Source of the DNA: Planctomycetota bacterium
GTDB taxonomy: Bacteria; Planctomycetota; MHYJ01; JACQXL01
Direction of reading: 5' to 3'
DNA length: 64,000 nt
Assembly (NCBI GenBank): GCA_016235865.1
Contig: JACRIK010000003.1
Span: 1-64,000, forward strand
This document shows, piece by piece, positions 25,569-33,541 of the stretch. The notes beneath the pieces are model-generated. The model was not told where the DNA came from and did not search any database. It was given only the letters and a program-made list of their open reading frames with translations. The number at the start of each line of letters is the position of its first letter. Within the stretch, counting starts at the first letter, position 1. Both the position numbers and the translations under genes were made by a program.

Positions 25569-26600
25569 ATGAAGATTGCTGTTGATGCTATGGGAGGCGA
25601 CCGGGCTCCGGAAGAAATCGTTAAAGGGGCTCTGCTGGCGGCCGGTACATTCCCAGACGTTTCCATCTTGTTGATGGGAGATAAAAAGGCCATAGAGAAA
25701 TGCGCCGGCGGGAATATCCCCAAAAATATAGAAGTCGTCCATACTTCACAGATAATCGGCATGGATGAGTCACCGGTTGAGGCCATCAGGCAAAAACCTG
25801 ATTCCTCGCTGGTAAAATGTTTCACTTATGCCAAAGAGAAGAAAACCGATGCGGTGGTTTCGGCGGGTAATACCGGGGCGGCCGTGGCCGGGGCTACGAT
25901 ATTCTGCGGATTCTTGCCCGGCATCAAACGCGCCGGGATTTCCATACCCCTGCCCACTGAAAAAGGCGTGACCTACCTGATAGATGTCGGCGCCAATATC
26001 TTCTGCCACCCGATTCACCTGCTTCAGTACGGTATTATGGCTGCGGTTTATGCCAAACATATCAGGAAAGTCGAGAACCCCAGAGTGGGTCTGCTTAATA
26101 TCGGCGAAGAGGATACCAAGGGCAACGAACTGGTCCAGGAAACCTGGGCGCTGATGAAAAAAGCACCGATAAATTTTACCGGCAATATCGAAGGCAATTA
26201 TCTTTTTAAAGGTGATTGCGAGGTTATTGTCTGCGAGGGATTTGTCGGCAATGTGATTCTTAAAGTAGTCGAAGGCGCGGCTGAATTCCTGACCCGAAGT
26301 TTTATGGGCTCTTTGATGAAACTCAAGGACCAAATTCCGCAATTTGAGGCAATATTGCCCGGACTGGAGAAAATAAAAAAGCAGTCGGATTATTCTGAAT
26401 ACGGCGGGGCAATGTTAATGGGCATCGACGGTGTTTGTATTATCTCACACGGCCGTTCCAACGCCAAGGCCATTGCCAATGCCATTAAAGTGGCGGTTGA
26501 ATCCGTCAATAACCAGGTCAATAAGCACATTGTGGATGAGCTCCATAAGACCAAATTGACCTGGTTTGATTTATATAAGAGTTGGAAGACGCACAGGTAA
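25569..26600 (+). CDS. plsX: Phosphate acyltransferase PlsX
   Basis: A 343-residue enzyme that makes acyl-phosphate from acyl-ACP, the first step of phospholipid synthesis together with PlsY. It opens MKIAVDAMGGDRAPEEIVKGA, as in PlsX; SAGNTGAAVAGATIFCGFLPGIKRAG and DVGANIFCHPIHLLQYG are family blocks, and the C-terminal EYGGAMLMGIDGVCIISHGRSNAKAI closes it. It is of normal length. It follows rpmF by about 110 bases, into which a dispersed palindromic repeat has been inserted. Confidence 0.97.
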   Translation: MKIAVDAMGGDRAPEEIVKGALLAAGTFPDVSILLMGDKKAIEKCAGGNIPKNIEVVHTSQIIGMDESPVEAIRQKPDSSLVKCFTYAKEKKTDAVVSAGNTGAAVAGATIFCGFLPGIKRAGISIPLPTEKGVTYLIDVGANIFCHPIHLLQYGIMAAVYAKHIRKVENPRVGLLNIGEEDTKGNELVQETWALMKKAPINFTGNIEGNYLFKGDCEVIVCEGFVGNVILKVVEGAAEFLTRSFMGSLMKLKDQIPQFEAILPGLEKIKKQSDYSEYGGAMLMGIDGVCIISHGRSNAKAIANAIKVAVESVNNQVNKHIVDELHKTKLTWFDLYKSWKTHR

Positions 26601-26632
26601 ATTTCGGAATGCTGAATTGAAAGGATATGTCT

Positions 26633-27037
26633 ATGAGAAAAACGATTCTCACCATTGCCTTAATAAGCTACAGCGTCTTGTCTGCAGGCTGTGTTGCAGC
26701 TTGGGTTGCAGGCGGAGCGATTGCCGGATACGGCGTTTACTCTTACATCAATGGCGAACTGGAGAGTAAATACCCGGTTGGGTTTGACAAGGCCTGGCAA
26801 GCATCTGTCAGCGCTATGGAACAACTGCAATTCACCAAGGAATCATCCACCCGCGACGGGCTGGCCGGCAAATTGGAAGCCAAGCGCGGAGATGGGACAC
26901 CGATTACCATTAGTTTTGAACTTATCTCTGAGAATGTCACTTCTATCAGGGTAAGAGTAGGCATGTTCGGCGACCAGGAGATTTCGGAACGTATCCATGA
27001 ACGTATCAAGACAAATATGGGCTTGTCGGCAAAATAA
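26633..27037 (+). CDS. DUF3568 lipoprotein
   Basis: A 134-residue lipoprotein: MRKTILTIALISYSVLSAGC then a glycine-rich hydrophobic stretch (GGAIAGYGVYSY) and the DUF3568 domain with EYPVGFDKAW-like (SKYPVGFDKAWQASVSAM), DGLAGKLEAKRGDGTPITISF and a final ERIHERIKTNMGL. The family is common in planctomycetes and delta-proteobacteria; the function is unknown. Two ATGs are two codons apart; AAAGG is eight bases from the second, so 26633 is used. It follows plsX by 32 bases. A weak hairpin with TTTT follows it. Confidence 0.85.
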   Translation: MRKTILTIALISYSVLSAGCVAAWVAGGAIAGYGVYSYINGELESKYPVGFDKAWQASVSAMEQLQFTKESSTRDGLAGKLEAKRGDGTPITISFELISENVTSIRVRVGMFGDQEISERIHERIKTNMGLSAK

Positions 27038-27044
27038 TCGGCAG

Positions 27045-27070
27045 TCCCGATGTCCCTTACGGGATTTTAT
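27045..27070 (+). terminator. Possible weak terminator after the DUF3568 gene
   Basis: TCCCG at 27045-27049 pairs with CGGGA at 27060-27064, followed by TTTTATT. The stem is only five pairs, so the call is tentative; it could separate rpmF-plsX-DUF3568 from the MCE gene. Confidence 0.4.
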
Positions 27071-27114
27071 TATAGAATACCGTTAGGTAAAGCGGGACAG
27101 GTTGGAGTCAGCAA

Positions 27115-28479
27115 ATGCAGAATAGCATCAGAAAAGAAATGACCTTGGGGGCGATATTCCTGGCCGCCATTCTATTCCTGATATTTGTCACCGTCAGCAT
27201 ATCGAAACTGAATCTCTTTTCCCATACCGAATACGTCAAAGTAAATTTTGAAAGCGTCAGCGGCTTAAAGAACGGCGACCCGGTCCGGGTCCTGGGAATG
27301 GAGGCCGGCACGGTCGACCGGATGAGAATCCTGCCTGATAATACAGTCAAGGTGGTGTTAAAATTATCCGAGGCGATTGAATTGCGGGAAGATTATAGGA
27401 TTACAATCGAGGAATCAAGCATCCTGGGCGGTAATTTTATCGGAATCGACCCGGGCACGCCCGGTAAAAAGGTCGTCAATATGAAAACAACCCTCAAGGG
27501 TGAAGTAATATCAGCCGGACTGGATGCCTTGGGCGTTTTCATCAAGGAAAATAAGGATGAAGTGCGGGAACTCCTGAGCAAGGGCGCTAAAATCGTCAAA
27601 GACGCCTCGGAAGGCAAGGGCACCCTGGGCAAACTCCTGGTTGACGAGAGTTTGTATAACAACCTCAAGGACACATCGGAATCACTGAAAAATATGAGCA
27701 AAAAAGTTGAGTCCGGAGAGGGCAACCTGGGTAAATTCCTGAATGACGACCAGCTTTATATTGACCTGAAGGATTCGGTGGAATCCGTCAAAAAGACCCT
27801 GAAACAAATCGAGTCCAACAAGGGTTTCCTGGGTAAACTCATCTATGACGAAAAACTCGCCCAGCAGGTCTCTGACGCCGGCGATTCGGTGGTGAAACTC
27901 TTTGAACCGGTGGTTAAGACCAAGGTCTTCCTGGGCGTGGACAGCAAATATTACCCCGAATCCAAGGCGACGATTTCCGACGTCTTTCTCAGGATAGAAC
28001 CGCGCGAGAGCAAGTATTTCCTGCTGGGCGGTTCTATTCTTTCGCTTGATAAAAACGGAGACGTCAGCTTTGACAAGCAGAGCCAGGATAAAGACCAAAT
28101 CTTCATTAAAGCCAATGTCCAGATTGCCTACAGGTTTTTTGAAGACAGTTTTACCTTCAGGACCGGACTGATTGAAGGTAAATTCGGCGGAGCCATTGAC
28201 TACGAAGAGCCGGTTTCTGACAGTTTTATCACTAAATTCGCCTTTAGTTTAGAGGCCCGGGACGGATACAACAGCGTGGCGGACGAAAAGATAGACGAGA
28301 ATCTTCCGGCCGCCATGGTCCGCGCCTACGGCTCGTTGACGCTCTGGAATCATTTCAAGGTTTATGCGGGAACTTCGCGCCTGACCAGCGACACGCCTGA
28401 ATTTATGACCGGTATCACCTTTGAGTATCTGGATGAGGATATCAAGAGTTTCGTAACTCTCTTAGGTATATCACGCTAA
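27115..28479 (+). CDS. MCE/MlaD-domain lipid-transport protein
   Basis: A 454-residue protein with one N-terminal membrane anchor (about residues 10-32) and an MCE domain (about 38-120: YVKVNFESVSGLKNGDPVRVLGMEAGTVDRM and SILGGNFIGIDPG). Next come repeated helical segments with GNLGKFLNDDQLY, GTLGKLLVDESLY and GFLGKLIYDEKL (about 155-255), as in many MCE proteins, and a C-terminal beta-rich region of about 190 residues that may be a barrel-like outer-membrane part. MCE proteins shuttle phospholipids or sterols between membranes. The matching permease and ATPase (MlaE/MlaF) are not in the window. GGAG lies eight bases before the ATG. Confidence 0.88.
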   Translation: MQNSIRKEMTLGAIFLAAILFLIFVTVSISKLNLFSHTEYVKVNFESVSGLKNGDPVRVLGMEAGTVDRMRILPDNTVKVVLKLSEAIELREDYRITIEESSILGGNFIGIDPGTPGKKVVNMKTTLKGEVISAGLDALGVFIKENKDEVRELLSKGAKIVKDASEGKGTLGKLLVDESLYNNLKDTSESLKNMSKKVESGEGNLGKFLNDDQLYIDLKDSVESVKKTLKQIESNKGFLGKLIYDEKLAQQVSDAGDSVVKLFEPVVKTKVFLGVDSKYYPESKATISDVFLRIEPRESKYFLLGGSILSLDKNGDVSFDKQSQDKDQIFIKANVQIAYRFFEDSFTFRTGLIEGKFGGAIDYEEPVSDSFITKFAFSLEARDGYNSVADEKIDENLPAAMVRAYGSLTLWNHFKVYAGTSRLTSDTPEFMTGITFEYLDEDIKSFVTLLGISR

Positions 28480-28487
28480 ATTCCATA

Positions 28488-29588
28488 ATGGCTACTATTA
28501 AAAATATCTTAGTTGTCCGCTTAGGCGGCATCGGCGATGTGACGGTTATCACGCCTGCCCTAAAGGCGCTCAGAAAACTATATCCCCAGAGCAAGATTTC
28601 GCTGATGACCAACCATTATTCCGCTGAAGTGGTGCGCGGCGCGCCTTACGCGGATGAGCTGATTACATTCACGGATTTATTCTCCACCCAGTCCGTATTT
28701 GAATTCCTCAAGCCGGGAATATTATACCAGTTATATTGCCTGGTAACCCTGATGCTCGGGCGGCGCTTTGACGTATTCATTTCGCTCCACAACCTGGTCA
28801 AATGGCCCAACGTGGTAAAGCCGTTCATATTATCCATCCTCAGCCAGGCGCCGGTGCGGGCCGGATTTAACACCCATAGCCGGGGATTTTTCCTGAATGT
28901 CAAAACGCCGGACGATTCCAATAAGCACCTGATGTTCCGATGCCTGGACGTGATAAAACAACTTGCTTCCCGCGGTAAAATAACTTATACGCTTCAGCCG
29001 CCATCGCCTGAGGTCTGGCTGGATGATAAGGACCGCGAATTTGCCGCTGATTTTTCCGGCCGGAATCCGACCGGCCTGCTGGTCGGCATCCACCCGGGCG
29101 GTAATACCCGGACTTATGCGACCCAATGCTGGCCGGCCGAAAGGTTTGCCCGGGTTGCCGACGCCATTGCTGATAAATATAAAGCCCGGATTTTGCTGAC
29201 CGGCAGCAAAGCCGACCGGCATATATTGGACAAAATCACGTCTCAGTTAAAAATCCCTCCGCTTCGGCTTCCGGAAGATATCAGCGTGAAACAACTGGCC
29301 GCCATTATCGGCCGCTGTAATCTTTTCATCAGTAACGATACCGGCCCGATGCACCTGGCCGTGGCAATGAAGGTCCCGACCATCGGCATATTTGGAGGAG
29401 GCGATTTCAGCATCTACGGCCGCTATCCGGCCGAGATGGGCTTCACCGCCCTGAAAAAAGACCTGCCCTGCTCGCCCTGCTATCATAAAATAAAATGCCA
29501 ACCGCCGGAATGCCTTGACAAAATAACGATGGAAGAGGTCCTGCAGGCAGTGGATAAGCAGCTAAAAATAATAAACAAAAATGGCTAA
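28488..29588 (+). CDS. Glycosyltransferase family 9 (heptosyltransferase-like)
   Basis: A 366-residue GT-B enzyme of family GT9. N-domain motif ILVVRLGGIGDVTVITPALKAL, C-domain GIHPGGN, then ISNDTGPMHLAVAMKVPTIGIFG, the nucleotide-sugar site found in WaaC/WaaF-type ADP-heptose transferases. CSPCYHKIKCQPPECLDKIT near the end is typical of GT9. It adds a sugar to lipopolysaccharide core or another surface glycan in the cytoplasm. It starts 8 bases after the MCE stop and its end overlaps the next gene by 8 bases, so mce, GT9 and the fusion gene form one unit. Confidence 0.9.
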   Translation: MATIKNILVVRLGGIGDVTVITPALKALRKLYPQSKISLMTNHYSAEVVRGAPYADELITFTDLFSTQSVFEFLKPGILYQLYCLVTLMLGRRFDVFISLHNLVKWPNVVKPFILSILSQAPVRAGFNTHSRGFFLNVKTPDDSNKHLMFRCLDVIKQLASRGKITYTLQPPSPEVWLDDKDREFAADFSGRNPTGLLVGIHPGGNTRTYATQCWPAERFARVADAIADKYKARILLTGSKADRHILDKITSQLKIPPLRLPEDISVKQLAAIIGRCNLFISNDTGPMHLAVAMKVPTIGIFGGGDFSIYGRYPAEMGFTALKKDLPCSPCYHKIKCQPPECLDKITMEEVLQAVDKQLKIINKNG

Positions 29589-32331
29589 GATAAAAATCGT
29601 CCATGTCATCACCCGCCTGATTAAAGGCGGAGCGCAGAAGGTCTGCCTTGATATTGTTGAAGGGCTTCCCCAAGGCCAATACGAAGTGTCCCTGCTAAGC
29701 GGCCCGGAGACCGGCCCTGAAGGCTCGCTCTGGGACAAGGCCCGGCAGGTTCCGGGCGTCACCATCAAGGCCATCCCTGAACTGGTGCGCGAGATTTCTC
29801 CGATAAAGGATTTAACCGCTTTAATAAAATTATACTTCTACTTCTGTAAAACCCGCCCTGGCATCGTGCATTGCCACACCTCCAAGGCCGGATTTATCGC
29901 TTGCATCGCCGGATGGCTGGCCCGGGTGCCGGTTATTATTTACGCGCCCTACGGACATCTATTCTCAACCACTGCCATGATACCCTCGGTTTCGCACAGT
30001 ACATTACGAATGCGATTATTTTATTATCTTACCAAATTGGTCTGCTTATTATCCGTGAAAGTCATTGCCCAAAACTCCGCTGACAGGGATGAGCAGGTGA
30101 AACTCCGCCTGGCGCCGGCCGGCAAATTCGAGGTCATCCATAATTCGGTGGAGGTCAGGCCTATATCCCAAACCGGTTCCGGCAGCAAACGCTACCCGCT
30201 TTTAGCCACAGTCGGGCGCCTGAGCGCTGAAAAGGGACAGGTATATCTTCTGGAGGCGCTTAAATCGGTCCGGAAGGAATTCCCGGACACCCAGCTCCTG
30301 GTTATCGGCGATGGCATACTTCGCAAGGAATTAGAGACGTTTGTGGAAAAGGAGAACCTGAATAACAACGTCAGGTTTACCGGGCTCTGTGACGACCCGT
30401 CCCAACTCCTCAAGGATATCGATATTTTTGTCCTGCCCTCGCTCTATGAATCATTCGGCATTGTTTTGCTCGAAGCAATGGCCCAGGGCAAACCGGCTGT
30501 GGCCAGCAATGTCAACGGCATACCGGGCGTGGTGGCTCATAATCAAACCGGTATTCTGGTCCCGCCGGCCAATCCACAGGCATTATCCGAGGCGATAATA
30601 AAGTTAGCCCATGACAAGGAACTGGCCTGGAAAATGGGTCAGGCCGGATATGAACTGGTAAAAAAATTATTCCGCAAGGAACAGATGGTGGCTGATTTTG
30701 ACAATCTGTATAAAAGAACTATTGAAAAAACTCTCAACATGTCATTGCGAGCGACAGCGAAGCAATCTCATAGCGCTAATGCGATTGCCACGAGCACCTC
30801 TGGCGCTCTCGCAATGACGCAAGAAAGAACTCTAACTACGGCTCCAACAGTAATACCATCCGGATTAATAATAGAACCGGCTGCCAAATCCGACCTGCCG
30901 GTTATGGCCGCAATGCATCTAGAACCGTCTGCCACTAAGGTTCGAGAAATAATCCGGAAAAACAGCGGCGCTTATAGATTTTATCTTGATAAGGTAAAAA
31001 TGTTTTACGCCATGGAACCCAATGGCGTATTGGTTGTCCGGGAAAATAATCAAATTGCCGGTTTTGCCATCATCTCTAAGAAATCCGGAAAAATGAAACA
31101 AACGGCATTCAAGAAGGGCTATATTCTGCATTTCGCCGTGAAAGCATTGCTATTGCAATATGGCACGGATAAAAAAATGCTGAAGAAGCTGTTCATGGTG
31201 CCGTATGCTAATTTTACCGGACGGCGGATTTCATCACCGGTAGCGCTGGAATCGGACAATCCCGCCAAGATATGGGTATTCATCGTAATGAAAGAATCAC
31301 GCAATCAGGGCTTGGGTTTGAAACTTATTGAAGCCGCCTGCGCTTATGCCGGCCGGCAGAATAATAACATCAGCGCCACGTTCTTTAAGGATAATATCCC
31401 GGCCCTGAATCTCTATAAGAAAGCCGGATTCGCCATCCGCGGCGAGTGCCTGGAAAGCACCGGTCCGTCGTATTATCTGAGCAGGCGTTTGGCAAATACA
31501 CCATCAAACAATCCGACATTAAAGCGGTCAATCAAGACCGCCAACCGCGCGGTCTATAATGCCAAGTCCGTTGAGCAATACGAGCAAAACCCGAGCATCT
31601 TTGAAGCCGGCCGCCAGGAAACCGTCAAAAATATTATCGCCCGGATAGCCAAACAAACCTCCGGCGGTACACCCCCACACCAAAACAACCTGCCCGACTA
31701 CGCCGTTCAGACTGATTGGTGTGGGGGCAAATTCCTGGATATCGGATGCGGCACCGGCAACCTGGTCAAAAAAGGAAGCGGTTATTTCCCAACCGCGATT
31801 GGAATGGATATGGCGGTTAATCTCCTGAAACACGTGAAAAAAGCCAACCCGGAAATAAATCTCGTCGTCGCCGATGCCGATTACCCGCCGTTTAAGAATA
31901 ATACCTTTGACTGCGTCACTTTATACGCCGCCCTGCACCATTTATTCAACCCGGTAAAAACCATGGGCGGAGTATCCCCGTTGGTAAAACCGGGCGGTTA
32001 TCTTTATACCGACCATGACCCGAATTATTTCTTCGGCCGGTTCTATCGTTTTTACTATCGGCTCAGATACCGCGGCCAGCCGGGATTTGACACGGAAAAC
32101 GAGGAAACGGCTGAATTCCACAATACCAAGACCGGCGGAATCAACCCCGAATCGCTGAAAGCAAAATTGCTCAACAACGGTTTCCGGGATGTGCAGATTA
32201 ATTATCGCCACACCAGCAACCCGTCCCTGCCGCTGTTAGCACGTCTCGGCCTGTTGATGCTCAAGGCATCCGCCCGCATCGTGCCACTGAAAAGTTTCTA
32301 TACCCACTTCTATATAATTGGCAGACGTTAA
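29581..32331 (+). CDS. Three-domain fusion: GT4 glycosyltransferase, GNAT acetyltransferase, class I methyltransferase
   Basis: A 916-residue protein in one unbroken frame. Residues 1-385 are a GT4-type glycosyltransferase (VITRLIKGGAQKV; VGRLSAEKGQ; LPSLYESFGIVLLEAMAQGKPAVAS with the EX7E motif). Residues about 420-640 form a GNAT N-acetyltransferase (WVFIVMKESRNQGLGLKLIEAA, the acetyl-CoA site). Residues about 700-916 are a SAM methyltransferase (FLDIGCGTGNL; DADYPPFKNNTFDCVTLYAALHHL). The linkers are unusual: residues 387-413 and 698-716 are translated from palindromic repeats inserted in the DNA. The three may originally have been separate genes of a glycan locus joined by the insertions, or a real fusion. 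The start overlaps GT9. Confidence 0.88.
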   Translation: MAKIKIVHVITRLIKGGAQKVCLDIVEGLPQGQYEVSLLSGPETGPEGSLWDKARQVPGVTIKAIPELVREISPIKDLTALIKLYFYFCKTRPGIVHCHTSKAGFIACIAGWLARVPVIIYAPYGHLFSTTAMIPSVSHSTLRMRLFYYLTKLVCLLSVKVIAQNSADRDEQVKLRLAPAGKFEVIHNSVEVRPISQTGSGSKRYPLLATVGRLSAEKGQVYLLEALKSVRKEFPDTQLLVIGDGILRKELETFVEKENLNNNVRFTGLCDDPSQLLKDIDIFVLPSLYESFGIVLLEAMAQGKPAVASNVNGIPGVVAHNQTGILVPPANPQALSEAIIKLAHDKELAWKMGQAGYELVKKLFRKEQMVADFDNLYKRTIEKTLNMSLRATAKQSHSANAIATSTSGALAMTQERTLTTAPTVIPSGLIIEPAAKSDLPVMAAMHLEPSATKVREIIRKNSGAYRFYLDKVKMFYAMEPNGVLVVRENNQIAGFAIISKKSGKMKQTAFKKGYILHFAVKALLLQYGTDKKMLKKLFMVPYANFTGRRISSPVALESDNPAKIWVFIVMKESRNQGLGLKLIEAACAYAGRQNNNISATFFKDNIPALNLYKKAGFAIRGECLESTGPSYYLSRRLANTPSNNPTLKRSIKTANRAVYNAKSVEQYEQNPSIFEAGRQETVKNIIARIAKQTSGGTPPHQNNLPDYAVQTDWCGGKFLDIGCGTGNLVKKGSGYFPTAIGMDMAVNLLKHVKKANPEINLVVADADYPPFKNNTFDCVTLYAALHHLFNPVKTMGGVSPLVKPGGYLYTDHDPNYFFGRFYRFYYRLRYRGQPGFDTENEETAEFHNTKTGGINPESLKAKLLNNGFRDVQINYRHTSNPSLPLLARLGLLMLKASARIVPLKSFYTHFYIIGRR
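30741..30818. repeat. Palindromic repeat element inserted in-frame in the fusion gene
   Basis: Arms GTCATTGCGAG (30741-30751) and CTCGCAATGAC (30808-30818) pair perfectly; the inside keeps GCGACAGCGAAGCAATC and its decayed counterpart GCGATTGCC. This is the well-known dispersed CATTGCGAG palindrome found in many environmental genomes. Its length plus the flanks preserves the frame, and it encodes a 26-residue Ala/Ser/Thr-rich linker. Confidence 0.85.
31672..31727. repeat. Second palindrome inside the fusion gene
   Basis: A perfect 12-bp inverted repeat: CCCCCACACCAA (31672-31683) and TTGGTGTGGGGG (31716-31727) around a 32-base loop. It lies in the linker just before the methyltransferase domain. 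Confidence 0.75.
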
Positions 32332-32477
32332 CCCAGATAAAACCAACGTTACCACCTGTCATAATTTAAGCATAATTATACGATCTTTTTATATAACTCA
32401 TTATATTATAGAATATTGTATAAATATCACCTCGCCAAAACAAGGGGGGAGGGGGTATGGTGGGGGGTAGTACCCTT

Positions 32478-32760
32478 GGCGCTACGGAGGTACGTCACCG
32501 GCGCTACGGAGGTGCATTCCAGGCCCTGCATAGGTGTATTCCAGGCCTTATATAGGTATATTCCAGGTGCTACATAGGTGCATTCCAGGCACTGCATAGG
32601 TGTATTCCATACGTTATAGAGGTATATTCCAAACGTTATAGAGGTGAGTTCCAGGCGCTGTGGAGGTAAGCTCCAGGCGTTATAGAGGTAAGCTCCAGGC
32701 GCTACGGAGGTAACCTCTTGGCGCTACGGAGGTAATCTTCTGGCGCTATGGAGTAGTGGC
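32478..32760. repeat. Tandem array C, 13 units of 22 bp
   Basis: Units start at 32478 and recur every 22 bases without slippage to 32741, then a partial unit. The core is GGCGCTACGGAGGTAAGCTC with variants such as GGCCTTATATAGGTATATTC. The last three bases are usually CCA. Within many units AGGT is followed by CTCC, giving short internal GGAG/CTCC pairing. Confidence 0.9.
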
Positions 32761-32880
32761 GTCTACAAACCCTCATAGGGGGGTATAAAAAGAGGATTTA
32801 TGGTGATTCCGTTCCTAAAAGCAGGTGATTTTACCCAGATTATGGGTCACATAGCACTTATGTGACTAACATAGCCCTTA

Positions 32881-33111
32881 AGCAAGCTTGTTCAACTCCT
32901 AAGCAAGCCTGCTCAGCCGTCCGGCAAGCCTGCTCAGTCATTCTGCAAACCTGTAAAATCATTCAGCAAACCTGAAAAATCATTCTGCAAACCTGCAAAA
33001 TCATTCTGCAAACCTGCAAAATCATTCTGTAAACCTGCAAAATCATTCTGCAAACCTGTAAAATCATTCTGCAAACCTGCTCAGTCATCCAGCAAACCTG
33101 CCCAGCCCATT
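32881..33111. repeat. Tandem array D, 11 units of 21 bp
   Basis: Eleven head-to-tail units of 21 bases. The central copies are nearly identical, with core TGCAAACCTGCAAAATCATT; outer copies are diverged (AGCAAGCCTGCTCAG). No internal dyad is evident. The gradient of identity, highest in the middle, indicates recent expansion from the centre. Confidence 0.9.
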
Positions 33112-33209
33112 CCTTATGTGCTGGGTGTCCCCGGATTCTGCCCCGGACACCCTCCTTTCCTTATCACCTTATTTACTTATCTACTGTTTTCTTTCCGCCT
33201 CTGGCGGGT

Positions 33210-33334
33210 GTCCCCATCTCAGTTGGAGACGTCCCTATCTCGCTTGGAGAGGTCTCTAACCCAGTTGGATACGTCTCTGAACCGTGGGAGAGGTCTCCAT
33301 TCCGGCTGGAGAGGTCCCCATTCCGGTCGGGGAT
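33210..33334. repeat. Tandem array E, six units of 20-21 bp with palindromic arms
   Basis: Units begin at 33210, 33231, 33252, 33273, 33293 and 33314; one has 20 bases. In each unit the ends tend to pair: TCTCCA with TGGAGA in the fifth, TCCCC with GGGGA in the sixth, so both arms have changed together. Confidence 0.85.
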
Positions 33335-33541
33335 GTCCTGGAACGGCATGACACTTTAGGTTGCTTATAACCACGTTAGAAGCGAATATAGTGGCGCGAT
33401 AAAATAATAAGTGTGTCTAATCACCCAATAGTGGACGCTTCTAATCGGGGCTAACGGGGTGAAGGATTATTAGATGTGGCCTACCCAGAGTTTACCCTGA
33501 GAAACAAAGGGTAGGAGAGCGTCCCCCGAATTCCACTGAAT

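Larger units (their letters stand above)
32332..33541. other. 1.2-kb gene-free region between convergent genes
   Basis: No credible gene: frames here lack ribosome-binding sites and are low-complexity products of the repeats. It holds tandem arrays C (22 bp), D and E (21 bp). An AT-rich stretch at 32340-32420 follows the fusion gene, and a hairpin CTACCC against GGGTAG at about 33480-33515 precedes the 3' end of the RCC1 gene. A segment at about 33113-33170 resembles one at 937-990. Confidence 0.8.

Noticed and set aside
32478-33334. CRISPR array
   Set aside because: The arrays are head-to-tail repeats of 21-22 bp without unique spacers, and no cas genes are nearby apart from a distant Cas4-like nuclease.
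33118-33351. Small protein frame with SQLETSLSRLERS-like repeats
   Set aside because: Its seven-residue repeats are translations of the 21-bp array E; there is no RBS.
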